Assembly (NCBI GenBank): GCA_014529385.2
Contig: CM043959.1
Location: forward strand, 13,734,809-13,798,808
Direction: 5' to 3'
DNA length: 64,000 nucleotides
Source of the DNA: Adiantum capillus-veneris
Lineage: Eukaryota; Streptophyta; Polypodiopsida; Polypodiales; Pteridaceae
Shown: positions 10,315 through 19,481 of the stretch, piece by piece
Position numbering within the stretch: position 1 is the stretch's first letter
How the letters are laid out: each line of letters starts with the position of its first letter
Translations under genes and position numbers: made by a program
Notes under the pieces: generated by a model
What the model was told of the DNA's origin: nothing
Seen by the model: only the letters and a program-made list of their open reading frames with translations
Databases searched by the model: none

Positions 10315-10805
10315 CTACTGTCTTAAAATTTAACTTTTTTCTGACAGAAGTACTCCCTATGCTCTACAGCTCTCTCAGAAATACTCACAGAAACTTTTGA
10401 ACTTCAATTCAGCTTCTAAACACTCTTTTTCGTATTTTACAGCTCTTTGATGAGCCTAACAGCAAGTATAACATTCATGAAGTGCTCCAGATCATAAATC
10501 ATGATGTCCTACTTACCCTACTCCTAATCATCATGTGAGATGGTGATTTTGGTGTCTCGGTTGCTTCTTGGCCTCCTCGGACTCTCAAGCTATCCTTTCA
10601 CCGCCTCTACCACTCCAACTCCTACTCTTCTACCTAATACTACCTAAGTCGAAGGATCTAGGCTAGACACTCACTCCCTAGACACCTCCTAAGACCTAGA
10701 GAGTTCCCCACCCTCTGATCCTATCTAAATGTAAAATAATACCCTGGCAAGCCAGAGAATCCCTATCCTCAAAGACTAGTCTCGGTCACCTACCTAGGGT
10801 TTTTG

Positions 10806-10823
10806 TCCCCGACAACAACGCCG
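10806..10823 (-). promoter_or_regulatory. E1 primer-binding site, Asp-tRNA type
   Basis: The minus strand reads CGGCGTTGTTGTCGGGGA, close to TGGCGCCGTTGCCGGGGA, the complement of the 3' end of plant tRNA-Asp. It lies one base from the end of the LTR. The differences are mainly transitions. E2 has a better version at 28,526-28,543. Confidence 0.75.
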
Positions 10824-10824
10824 A

Positions 10825-11649
10825 TGTTGGCGGATACGCCGCGATGGACCTCAGCACAGTGAGAACTCACCTAACAAGATTTGTCAGTTGAGGACGAAGC
10901 TCGACCCGCAGGCGCGTGGAAGCAAGCATAGGGTGTCAACCTACACTCGACCGACTATTGACTACTTCCTACAGAGGTCTCTACCCAATGTCTAAGTTAC
11001 AGCCTTCAAGAGTACACAAGAGGAGATTTCCTACAATTTGTTTCTGAAAACTAAAGTGCCTAATGTGTAGCTCTACTCATTGCGAACATGTGGATATGCT
11101 GAAATGCAAAAACGGACAACGTATGCTCATCGAATCACTAGATATAGCTCGTGGATCGATCTCGCAAAATTGGTCCATACACCTGCAATGTAGGTGTTGG
11201 CGCGTAGCTCTCTCCGAGGGCAACACGCTGCACTTCTTCGCACTTGATTCCGACCACCAGTGTGCGCGTAGCGGCGTAGCGTCAAGATTAACTCTCACTC
11301 TCTCTCGTACACAGAGTACGCTCAACTCACACAGACAAAACTTATAAAAATGACAAAAGGTTTTTCTGCATTAAGGTCAAAAGTGGTATAAATACCTTAC
11401 AATCTCAAACCCTAATGTTCCAATTTAACCATTTACTAAGTTTAAATGTCAAAAATGGGATATAATTTGGAAGCTTCTGCAAGCCCCACTATTTACAAAG
11501 GTGAAATGATGGTTTCTTCTCAATCAAGGAATAATTACAAAGGAAATTAGTATCCCACCGGGCAATCATCCTCCATTGAGTGTGTCCAGCCGCTAACATA
11601 TACTTACCTTCATTGCTCATATCTTGTTGAGTGTGTCCAGCCGCTAACA
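10825..11649 (-). repeat. E1 5' LTR (outer end tentative)
   Basis: The inner end is fixed by the primer-binding site; the minus strand reads CCGCCAACA there, ending in CA as an LTR should. The outer end is placed where the minus strand begins TGTTAGCGGCTGG, which gives 825 bp, against 824 bp for the proposed E2 LTR. A TATA-like TTTTTATAAG lies at about 11,340-11,350 on the minus strand. The partner 3' LTR is off the left edge, so no target duplication can be checked. Confidence 0.5.
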
Positions 11650-11677
11650 TATACTTACCTTCATTGCTCATATCTTG
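11576..11677. repeat. Two exact 51-bp tandem copies at the E1 outer edge
   Basis: 11576-11626 and 11627-11677 are identical and begin TTGAGTGTGTCCAGCCGCTA. The unit is 17 codons long and stays open on the minus strand. No difference between the copies suggests a recent duplication. It covers the proposed LTR start, which makes that boundary ambiguous. Confidence 0.9.
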
Positions 11678-11726
11678 TTGGCCACATCACCTACGCTTCG
11701 AACCATTCGTCATTCTGACACTCGGT

Positions 11727-11909
11727 TTACAAATGGCATCTGATCTGCAGTTTTGATCCTTTAGAAGTTGGTCCAAAATTCATTTTGTGTTGAATTTTTC
11801 CATATTTGCCATGTTTGAAGTCCTGCTTCAAAGTTTCGGCGTTTGCTTTCAAAAGTCGATTCTGACTTTCTTGGCTCGACTTATCAATTTTTTGTTGATT
11901 ACCTGTCAT
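11727..11909 (-). pseudogene. Small ORF behind a TATA box, unassigned
   Basis: Sixty residues, MTGNQQKIDKSSQ and onward, hydrophilic, Lys/Gln-rich and helix-like, ending in a stop. About 80 bp upstream on the minus strand is a good TATA box (TATATAAGGG, 11,987-11,996). I do not recognise the protein. It could be the start of a gag in an older element into which E1 jumped, or chance. No PBS is seen between the TATA box and the ATG, which argues against a complete LTR element. Confidence 0.25.
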
Positions 11910-11996
11910 TTTTTGCGGTTTTGTAAAAGAAATTTATTTACAATGATTATTAGTCAGCCAAAAATTAGCCAAAATTAGTGTCACCTCCCTTATATA

Positions 11997-12298
11997 CATA
12001 CTCTTATTCTGGTATTAGATCGTGACGGTATGTCTCATGATTATGCCAACTAAGAGTCTGTCATGCTTTGAACACTTGTGTTTTTTAAGGAAACGGGAAA
12101 GAAAAGAAGTAGGATGAAAAGAATGGTATATACAAATGATACACTACCCGCATTTTTCCCCTTTCTAAAGTGAGTCATCCGCGACGAGCATGTGTCAGTG
12201 TGCATGAAAATAAGGCATGTATCTATGCATAGCCGTATAGTGTGGCTCTATGATGCTCATGGAGGATATGCATGGTAAAACAAATTGCTGTGCAAGAG
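11997..12298. other. No recognisable gene
   Basis: I see no coding or repeat structure here. It separates the E1 outer edge from the E2 3' part. No sequence like the E2 LTR (28,545-29,368) is present, so the E2 3' LTR is missing. Confidence 0.5.
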
Positions 12299-12470
12299 TT
12301 AGGTGGTGCTGAACAATATGTTCACTGGTGGCTGTTGGTGGCAAGGTTCCTTGGAAGCTGCACGGTCCAAACAATAGTAGCTGTAGAAGGCATGCTCTGT
12401 GTTTGATTGTAACATGCAAGAGTTTTGATGCTGCCAATGGGGTCGGTTGTTGGCATTTTTTGGGTTGCCA

Positions 12471-13508
12471 TCAAAATTTCTTAGGTAGGGATCCACCAGA
12501 AGAGGCATCGTGAAGGCGATGTTGTTTTGGTTGCCATACCCATTTGAGTGTGGTTGGATGTCGAAGAGAGTGATCCCTTGGGTTAGGCCGTTTGACAACA
12601 GCGGTGGGCAATTTGTGATGGTTTAACTTTTGTGTAGGCAATGTAGGTTTACGTGTATTTATTTGGCGTTTAGGTATCCACAATTGCCTAGGCTTGGTTT
12701 CCATGATTGATTTTTTAACCCATATTTTTGTGACCATGGTAGTGGATGATCGCTGAGCTGCCGTAGGTGGCGAAGGTAGAGGTTCCCATTCATAGTCCGT
12801 TTGTACAAATGGCGTGGCTAAAGATTGGCCCTCATGTTCGATGCATAATGTGTTGTCCTGCCAGTTTGGTGTGGCCTGATAAGCGTGCATCCATGGCACT
12901 CCCAGAATAACTGCTTCGTTTAGCTGATGATCTTCGACCACATGAAATTGATGTGGATAAATTGTTCCATCAATGTTGATTGGCAAATTTATGTGGCCCA
13001 GACTGTCCAGAGTACCTCTGTTTGTGACCTTGAACCCCATAGTGTTGGGCATTAGAGGTTCCTGTGTGATTTTTCTAAAAGTGGAGTAGTTAACCACATT
13101 AGCCCTGGCCCTTGTATCCACTAACGCTCTTTCGGTGGTGCCGTCGGCAAGTTGTAACTGAATGCGTAGATCCATCCCTCCTAGCCATGTAGTCGCCGTT
13201 TGTATGGATGCTATCGGAGCGTCCTGAATAGCCACATCCCGTTGTTCTTTCCTCTGGAAGTTTTCTTGATCCCTGGGGCGTTTCAATATTCTGAGTTTGG
13301 CATCCTGCTGTGCTTGTTCCCGAATGTCCTGTGCTTGACATCTGCGTTGAGCTGCTGCATGGAGTGTTGCAAGTTCGTCTGGTGTCAGCGGAAGAAGATA
13401 TTTCTTTAACTTGCAACCACTCGTCCGATTAGGCATCTCCTCTCCCGCCAATGTTGCAAGTTTAACGGTGCCACTTTGCGATATATCATGGATCACAAAA
13501 GCCCCCAT
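12471..13508 (-). CDS. E2 polyprotein C-terminus with a second retropepsin-like domain
   Basis: A 345-residue open stretch. Residues 1-40 are the tail that follows integrase (DISQSGTVKLATLAGEEMPN, CKLKKYLLPLT). After a Gln/Arg-rich linker, residues 113-225 look like an aspartic protease: DLRIQLQLADGTTERALVDT, D131 in DTRA where a retropepsin has DTGA, a hydrophobic ANVV strand, and AVILGVPWMHAY at 199-210 as the second signature. One G-to-A change explains DTR. The last 100 residues are basic and Pro-rich. The frame is continuous with the integrase at 13,650-14,153 apart from two TGA and one TAG codons, so the domain is fused to Pol. A frameshifted continuation may run to 12,299. Function is unknown; it may replace the protease lost upstream. 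Confidence 0.7.
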   Translation of the reverse strand: MGAFVIHDISQSGTVKLATLAGEEMPNRTSGCKLKKYLLPLTPDELATLHAAAQRRCQAQDIREQAQQDAKLRILKRPRDQENFQRKEQRDVAIQDAPIASIQTATTWLGGMDLRIQLQLADGTTERALVDTRARANVVNYSTFRKITQEPLMPNTMGFKVTNRGTLDSLGHINLPINIDGTIYPHQFHVVEDHQLNEAVILGVPWMHAYQATPNWQDNTLCIEHEGQSLATPFVQTDYEWEPLPSPPTAAQRSSTTMVTKIWVKKSIMETKPRQLWIPKRQINTRKPTLPTQKLNHHKLPTAVVKRPNPRDHSLRHPTTLKWVWQPKQHRLHDASSGGSLPKKF

Positions 13509-14340
13509 TCCTCACTTTTTGAGTTTTTTGGAGTGTTGTTTCAGGGTGTACATGAGAACGTAATCCCCTTTCTGGAACTCCTTACCGATCACGTGTTGAT
13601 CATAAAAAGCTTTCATTTTCTTTTTCTAAGCATATATCCGAGCTATCACTCAAAGTCTAGTTTCATCTAATTGTTCTAGTGTGTCTAGTCTCTCCGATAG
13701 CTCATGGCCCGTCCATCCTAATTGCGTTGCCACTCTAAGGGATTGGACTAGGAATTCCAATGGTAGTATTGCATTAATTCTGAATACCAGGTTAAAGGGA
13801 GTCGTTCCAATGGAGGTTTTAAAAGCTATGTGGTAAGCCCATAAGGCGGTGTGTAACTTTTGATCCCAATCATTTCTTGAGCCACTGACTACTTTGGTGA
13901 GCACTGTGCATAAGATTTTGTTGGTACTCTCGGCCTGTCCGTTGGCTTGCAGGTGATAGGGTGCTGACTTTTGATGGACCACCATGAATTCGTCAAGGAG
14001 GGTCTCAATGACGTCATTCACAAAGTGTGTTCCTCTATCGCTTACTATTTCAATTGATAGTCCATACCGCGTAAAGACGTTTTTGAAAAGGAACTGAGCT
14101 GTAGTCCTTGCATCATTTGTTTGGGTTGCTTTGGCTTCCACCCACTTCGTCATGTAATCTGTCGCTACGATGATGTATTGTGCGTGTGTCCTGTATCCTG
14201 GAGGGTTAATGGGACCAATGAAGTCAATGCCCTATTTGGCAAAAGCACGTACTCCCATCATCGGCCGTAGTGGTATTTCATCTCTCCTGAGGGGTGGTTT
14301 TGTGTGTTGACATTCATCACATCGTTTTACATATGTGGTT
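13509..14340 (-). pseudogene. E2 integrase core and C-terminal part
   Basis: 13650-14153 contains MTKWVEAKATQTNDARTTAQ, the second Asp in SDRGTHF and the third acidic residue in NGQAESTNK, so the DDE triad that E1 has lost is kept. SIGTTPFNLVF and ILPLEFLV follow, the usual end of the core. Upstream, GIDFIGPI with the first Asp region runs to 14,340 across a stop. Downstream, after TGA and TAG, KEFQKGDYVLMYTLKQ matches the C-terminal domain of E1. Integrase joins the element DNA to host DNA. The copy is inactive because of stops. Confidence 0.88.
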
Positions 14341-15015
14341 GCATCCATGAACAAGGTTGGCCACCATATGCCTGAGTGTAGCACTAGCTTTGCCATTTTA
14401 TCAACGGAGAAGTGTCCTCCGGGTTGTCCCGCGTGTGCTTAATCTAGGATGACGTAATATTCGCTTTCTGTAGCACACAGCCGTAATTGTTTGTCTTTTC
14501 CCCGCCTATAAAGTTGGTTGGCAATGAGCAGATAGTGTTTGGTCTCTTCCTCGACAGTTTTCCTTCTTGCCTTGTCCCATTCTGCTGGAAAGGTTTGTTT
14601 TTTAAGTACTCAATGATGTGAGCACTCCATTTAGGTGCTTGTACTACCCAAAACATTGTGGCATGTTCCACTGGGGGCTGTATTCTACATCTAACACAGG
14701 ATTTTACATATTTATGGACACTGTATTCCATGTTTGGCCAGTAGACGCCAGTCTTTGTAACCGTTGGCCTGTCTGTGTTTCACCAGTGTGAAATCCCATA
14801 TTTTGTATATGAGCTTGTTTGAGGTAGTAGGTGGTATCTTCAGGCTATACACATAGTCTCAGTATCCTATCCTTATCGTGTTTGTACAGCCGTCCTGCTA
14901 AAAGGATGAGATTCCGTGTTATCATTGATGGTTGTCTTTCTATCTGCAAAGAGCCGATTGTGAGTAGAGGCATGACCTCTTTGCTCCATCACGACACCAT
15001 TTCTATCACGACACC
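14341..15015 (-). pseudogene. E2 doubled integrase zinc-binding modules
   Basis: Reading the minus strand through a few stops, module 1 (about 14,690-14,960) has AGRLYKHDKDRILRLC, the pair H-X6-H in AHIQNMGFH, then GVYWPNM and C-X2-C in KSCVRC. Module 2 (about 14,330-14,650) has PKWSAHIIEYLKNK, NQLYRRGKDKQLRLC, H-X6-H in AHAGQPGGH, GIWWPTLFMD and C-X2-C in KRCDEC. The order and spacing match the two modules of E1, so the doubling is a property of the family. The interrupted frames make exact borders uncertain. Confidence 0.7.
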
Positions 15016-15019
15016 ATTT

Positions 15020-15679
15020 CTATGTTAAACAGATATGAATCAGGAAGTTCATCATCAACACCCGCAGGTGCTTCCCCATGAAATAGTCGTGAAAGATTAT
15101 CTGCTCTCTGGTGTGTGGTCCCTTTTTTACAACCACCGTGAAGTCAAACTCAAGCAACAGTACAAACCAGTGGACAATTCTTCCCGTGTTGCAAGGTTTG
15201 TTTACTAGATATAGCAGTCCTTGATGATCCACGAAGAAGACAAACTTGTTGGCTAGAAGGTAGTGTCTGAATTTCTTGACAACATAGATCATTCCCAGAC
15301 CTTCTCTTTTCATAGTGGTGTAATTTCTCTCTGCGTTGTTTAGTTGTTGACTGGAGTAGCAAATGGGAAAATCCATTTTCTTCTCTCCTGGTTGGGCTAA
15401 TATGCACCCAATGGCATAGGCCGATGCATCCACATGGACATGGAAGATTTTGCTCCAGTTAGGGGCTTGCAAAATTGGAGCTGAAATCAAATGTTGCTTC
15501 AATTTTTGGAAAGCTTGCTCACATTCCTCCGTCCATTCGAACTTAGTTATGAGAGCGTACAATGGATTAGCTATTATAGCATACATATATATGAAACGCC
15601 GGTAGTATCTGCAATGCCCCATAAATGCTTGCACTTCTTTTATCTTCATTGGTCTCGATAGTGCAGCAATTGTCTGCAC
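15020..15679 (-). pseudogene. E2 RNase H domain with RT connection
   Basis: A 219-residue stretch: FMGHCRYYRRFIYMYAI, FEWTEECEQAFQKLK, HVHVDASAYAIGCILAQP, CYSSQQLNNAERNYTT, KFRHYLLANKFVFFVDHQ and LLEFDFTVVVKKG. These follow the E1 sequence closely. The DAS-type Asp and the DHQ Asp of RNase H are present. The frame breaks near 15,110, where THQRADHLSRL-type sequence should follow. The protein degrades the RNA strand of the RNA-DNA hybrid. Confidence 0.88.
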
Positions 15680-15706
15680 CTTTTCTTGATCAGTTGAAAT
15701 ACCATT

Positions 15707-16560
15707 TTAGGACACTATGTGGCCCAGAATTCTACCATGTCTTACCATGAAGGCACATTTTTTTGGGTTTAAGCAAATACGATACATTCTGCACTTTTCA
15801 AAGACTTTACTCAGATGAGTGATGTGGTCAGTTCGTCGATGGGAATGAACACAAAGATCATCGATGTAGATCTCCAAAAAAATTCTGAGATATTCTTTGA
15901 ATGCGTGGGTCATTAGTCTTTGAAATGTGGCTGGGGCATTGGTCAAGCCAAAAGGCATTACCCTGTATGCAATATACCCCACTCTGTCGCAAAAGTTGTC
16001 TTATGCTGATCTTCCGCCTTAATCATCAACTGGTTGTAGCCTGAGAATCCATCCAAGAAATTATAGGCCTCTTTCCCTGCTACTCTCTCAATAACATGGT
16101 CGGTTATTAGCAGTGGGTAGTTATCCCTGATGGTAGCTGCATTTACTTGCTTGAGGTTCACACAAACATGCAGTTTTCCATTCTTTTTGGGTACCACAAC
16201 AATCGGGGAGACCCACTCTGTGTGCTCAATCTCGTAGATAAACTTGACGTCCTTCAGTTTTTCTATTTCCTCCTTGATTTTCAATGCAAAAGTTTCATTG
16301 TATGTTTAAGGACGTTGTCTGCGTGGTCTGGCATCACTCTTAAGGGGAATCGTGTGCTCACATATCTCCGGATCTATCCCCTTTAGATCTTCGTATGACC
16401 ATGCAAAGACATCTTTATATTGCCTGAGCGTATCGACTAGAAGTTGCTCTTCCTCTTCAGTAAGGTCCGTGGCAATATATGCCGGTTTTGGCTCCTCACC
16501 TGGTTCTGCTAAGTTGATGCTTTTCGTGTTTTCAGGTCCATCATAGGAAGTTCTTGGTTC
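15707..16560 (-). pseudogene. E2 reverse transcriptase
   Basis: The N-terminal part in 15958-16284 reads TEWVSPIVVVPKKNGKLHVC, NYPLLI and YNFLDGFSGYNQL. The region before it (to 16,560) is in frame with DLTEEEEQLLVDTLRQYKDV and one stop in RPYTYN. After a frameshift near 15,970, MPFGLTNAPATFQRLMTHAF and the active-site motif YIDDLCVHS follow, then LNPKKCAFM and GHIVS. YIDD replaces YMDD of E1; both keep the two Asp. This is a Ty3/Gypsy reverse transcriptase that would otherwise be complete. Confidence 0.9.
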
Positions 16561-16569
16561 TTTGGGATC

Positions 16570-17559
16570 TCATTTGGGTTTTTGCACCACTATCTTCCTA
16601 TCCTGAGTGGTATACTTCTTATAGTGGGGTGGTGCATCGAATTTATCATCATATGATTCCTCGTCGGTTTCCATTTCTGTTGTCCAAACTTCTTTCAATG
16701 CTTGTTTCAAATCATTGTATTTGAATTTGCACTCCATCTTGGACAACTTAAACGGTTTTTTGGTATCTTTCTCTTTTTTTGGTCTTTGTTTTGATGTTGT
16801 TTTGGTTGAGTCAAGTTTCATATATCACACTGAAATTCTGTCCTTGAGGCAGTCAATCGCTTTGACTAATCTCAAGTATTGCGTTTTGTTAGTCAATTGA
16901 GGTATTGTCTCCTCGCTGTGCTTGTTGTGATTATTTCTGCGTTTATCCCAATACCTGCGTTGTCTTTGAGGGTTTTGGTTTGGGAAATCATAGTAGATCA
17001 CTCGACGATCCTTCCGTTTGATGCGTTGGCTCGAGCTACTAGAGAGCTCATCGTCCGCGTTATCTTCTAGCGTCTTATCAGTCGTATCTTGAAAATCTTC
17101 TTCGTCATTCGTTTGGACAAGGTCCCTTACAGAGATTTCGTCCACTATGCGTCGGCATTCGATCACCCCTTCCTTGTCGGATACGTTTTCCTCGGTCTTC
17201 GGAGTTAGGTGGACATTCATCATCTGGAATTGAATGATATCATACCCTTCCTCATCACAAAATTTGGTGAGGGTCACTTCGTTGACACAAACATCAAGAG
17301 TAGCTAGTATTTGTTGCCATCCAAACGGTTCAAACATCTCTTCTAGAAAAGGCTCTGGTATGTACGCTTGATCTTGTGCAGTCCTATCAAGAAGGCAGTC
17401 TTCCTTTTTTAGACTTCCACAATCCAAAGCTTCTTCTGTCCATTGGTGAGCTTTGTTCTGGAGCCAAGCCAGTATTCCTCCTTCCTGGCCAGTTGTGGAA
17501 TGCAAGTCTTCTCCTGGGGCTCTTTCTACGTCTTTATAGCTATGAAATTCCCCTCTCAT
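16570..17559 (-). pseudogene. E2 linker region between gag and RT, unknown function
   Basis: Two open stretches in one frame (16,825-17,559 and 16,570-16,821) separated by a single stop. Motifs match E1: HSYKDV, CGSLKKEDCLLDRT, WQQILATLDVC, KFCDEEGYDIIQFQM, the acidic Ser patch DDELSSSSSQR, YYDFPNQNPQRQ, a basic stretch, and HYKKYTTQDRKIV. This conservation between two diverged elements is the main evidence that the block is a real protein domain. Unlike in E1 the protease does not precede it: the HSYKDV motif, which in E1 directly follows the protease, is here joined to earlier Gag-Pol linker sequence. Confidence 0.6.
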
Positions 17560-17569
17560 CTAACTACCG

Positions 17570-18400
17570 AATCTTCTCTCGTATGAGTGCCTCAGTTTTT
17601 GGGGTCATAGAAACTGATGGTTCCATAAGCGCTTGAGCGGCTTGAATGAGCTCCTTGCACATCTTTAGCCTCTCTTTCTCATATCCTGGATGAGGGTACG
17701 TTAACCACCTATCCTCTTGGGTTTGGTTAGGCTTTAGCCTTGCCTTTTAAGCTTTCAGAATTGCATCCAGAGGTTCAACCACCTCGTCTACTCCTCTTGA
17801 TGGCAGTTCCGATAGTTTCTTTGTCTCGTGGTTGCTCTTAAGGTCTCTTTCCCTTTGAAGTTGTTCCTCTGTTTTCCGCAATTTGGTTTCCAATGCCGTT
17901 TTTTCCTTTTCTCTTTTGTCTTTCATCTTATTTCGTTTTGCCTTCCAGGATTTCCTAGGGGTTCGGACAGACAAGTTGTCTTTCTCTGTTTGACATTCTT
18001 TGCTACCTCATTTGCTTGAGCTCTAGTGACCGCTGTTATTGGAATGTTCCGTTCTATTTCTAATCCAATTGAGCTTGGTGCAATCCCTATTTTGTTCATG
18101 GTTGCTTTTCCTTTTCTTTCGGGGTTTTTTGGGCAGTGTGGAATAAGATGGTCGATCGTGCATCCGTCACAGAACCCAAAACCTCTCTCCTTTGTTTGGA
18201 GACACTCTAGCCCAGTGATCATCACCACATTCATAGCATGGTCCTACAGGTGGTGGAGAAGCTTGTGGAGCTCCCATCAATTGTCCTGTTCTAGGAGGGT
18301 AGCCTCTAGGTTTGTAGCCCTGATTTTCCATAAACATGAGCATATTCTCATCGACCAGTAATGGTTTTTGGTTGGTTGTGCTATGTAGAGGGCTCAGGCA
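17570..18400 (-). pseudogene. E2 Gag C-terminus with zinc knuckles and linker
   Basis: The minus strand near 18,220-18,250 has CYECGDDHWARVSP, a knuckle that has lost its last Cys. The next knuckle, CDGCTIDHLIPHC, is complete. As in E1, three residues lie between the second Cys and the His. Then follow ITAVTRAQAN, a basic helical stretch (17,747-17,974) and KARLKPNQTQEDRWLTYPHP, which matches the start of the E1 pre-protease region. After about 50 more residues the sequence jumps to HSYKDV, showing the deletion that removed the protease. Confidence 0.7.
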
Positions 18401-18508
18401 TTTCTTCCGGAATTACCCATGGATTATATACCTCTGGAGCATATGCATTCCTATCAATTTCCCTTTCGTAAGTATTGTTTGGATCTTCTCGCTATGAGAC
18501 TACCTGGG

Positions 18509-18781
18509 TCATACTCTGAGATCAGAAGGTGGTTCAATGGGTTGTGAGATCCTTACCATAGCCCTATTTTCCTGGGGTAAAGGAGGTTGATGTCCCAATA
18601 CCGGTTGAGCTTTTTCCTGACCCAAGATTGCGTTATTTGGCCCCACTTGGTACCTTGGAGGGGACGGAAGTGGTTGTCCCCCATGTGGTCCGTATTGTCT
18701 CTCTCTAACATAGTTCCGATTGTAGAAACATTCGTGAGTTTCGTGGTTTGTCCATTTTTGTTCGATAGCACACCATCTCAA
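18509..18781 (-). pseudogene. E2 Gag proline-rich segment
   Basis: Ninety residues with WCAIEQKWTNHETHECFYN followed by YVRERQYGPHGGQ and PVLGHQPPLPQ. It matches E1 6,144-6,533. The conserved Cys, His and Cys at the start could bind a metal ion, similar to other short fingers in plant Gag proteins; that is inference. Confidence 0.55.
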
Positions 18782-18789
18782 TATGCGTT

Positions 18790-19480
18790 GTGCGTTCGCT
18801 CTTGGCCTTGGTTGAAGGTTGCACCACTGGGTTGGATGGTCACCTCCACAAGTATCGCATTTTTGGGTGGGCGGTTGTCGTGTGTTTGGGTTCGTCCCGT
18901 TTCCTTAGTTCATCCTCCTGGTCACTTCCTCGATCATTCGATCAACGTCTGGCACAGCAGTGTTTTGCCCTCCCCATATGCTTTGCAGTTATCTATGAGA
19001 TACAATGCCTCTTTCGTGACTGCTCAAAGGTTACATAGGCTTTCAGGTGCAAGTCCCTTTTGAACGTGTCATTTCGCAGTCCCTCTATGAAGAGGACTGA
19101 TAGTCTTTCATCCTGAGGTAGTTCTCGAGCAGGGAATCTTTCTATGTACTACTTGAAACGAAGCGATGCTTCCTTCACTTTTTCCTTTTCCTTTTGCCTA
19201 AATGCATAGATCTGGGAGATAGTGTTATGCTTGATCCCTGTTTTTGAGAACTCCTCAGCGAATTCTCGAAGAAGTTGCTCAATACTTGGGAATTCTAAGC
19301 TGTTTAATGGTTGAAACTAAGTCAGGGCAGTGCCTTCCAATGTCAACCCAAATCTTTCATATTGAGTGTGGAAATTAGTTACATGTTCCGCTCTCAATAC
19401 TTGTTTGAAGATTGAAACATGGGCATACGGATGGCCAGAACCATTATACTTCTTGGGTACGCATTTTGCCACCTAAGATG
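18790..19480 (-). pseudogene. E2 Gag capsid-like domain, heavily interrupted
   Basis: No long frame is open, but the minus strand still reads CVPKKYNGSGHPYAHVSIFK, FGLTLEG, EFAEEFSKTGIKHNTISQIY and FPARELPQDERLSVLFIEGL with stops between. These follow the E1 Gag core (KWVPKKYTGKRDPRDHVA, RGIAHNTVSQIHKF) in order. The stops fit Trp-to-TGA/TAG changes. Confidence 0.65.
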
Positions 19481-19481
19481 G

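Larger units (their letters stand above)
8481..10805 (-). other. E1 untranslated leader with palindrome repeats
   Basis: No open frame of note lies between the primer-binding site and the Gag start. The 2.3 kb holds diverged repeats of a unit that contains TATGTCCACAGTCA-type sequence, then a 20-bp palindrome, then TGTCTA and GCTCTGTTTGACTCC-type sequence. Five palindromes are seen and listed separately. Three lie on multiples of about 280 bp from the first. Leaders of plant Gypsy elements carry packaging and dimerisation signals, and tandem repeats are common there. Confidence 0.75.
1..11649 (-). mobile_element. E1: Ty3/Gypsy LTR retrotransposon, 3' end off the left edge
   Basis: Going down the minus strand there is a 5' LTR, a primer-binding site, a 2.3 kb leader, gag with zinc knuckles, protease, linker, reverse transcriptase, RNase H, integrase and a polyprotein tail that runs off base 1. 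The order PR-RT-RH-IN is that of Ty3/Gypsy elements. The Asp-tRNA-type primer site and long leader recall the Athila/Tat branch, but I cannot assign the lineage firmly. Frameshifts and stops interrupt gag and pol many times, so the copy cannot make its proteins. The outer LTR boundary at 11,649 is tentative: the LTR would start TGTTAGCGGC on the minus strand and be 825 bp. A 51-bp duplication makes 11,598 an alternative. Confidence 0.85.
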
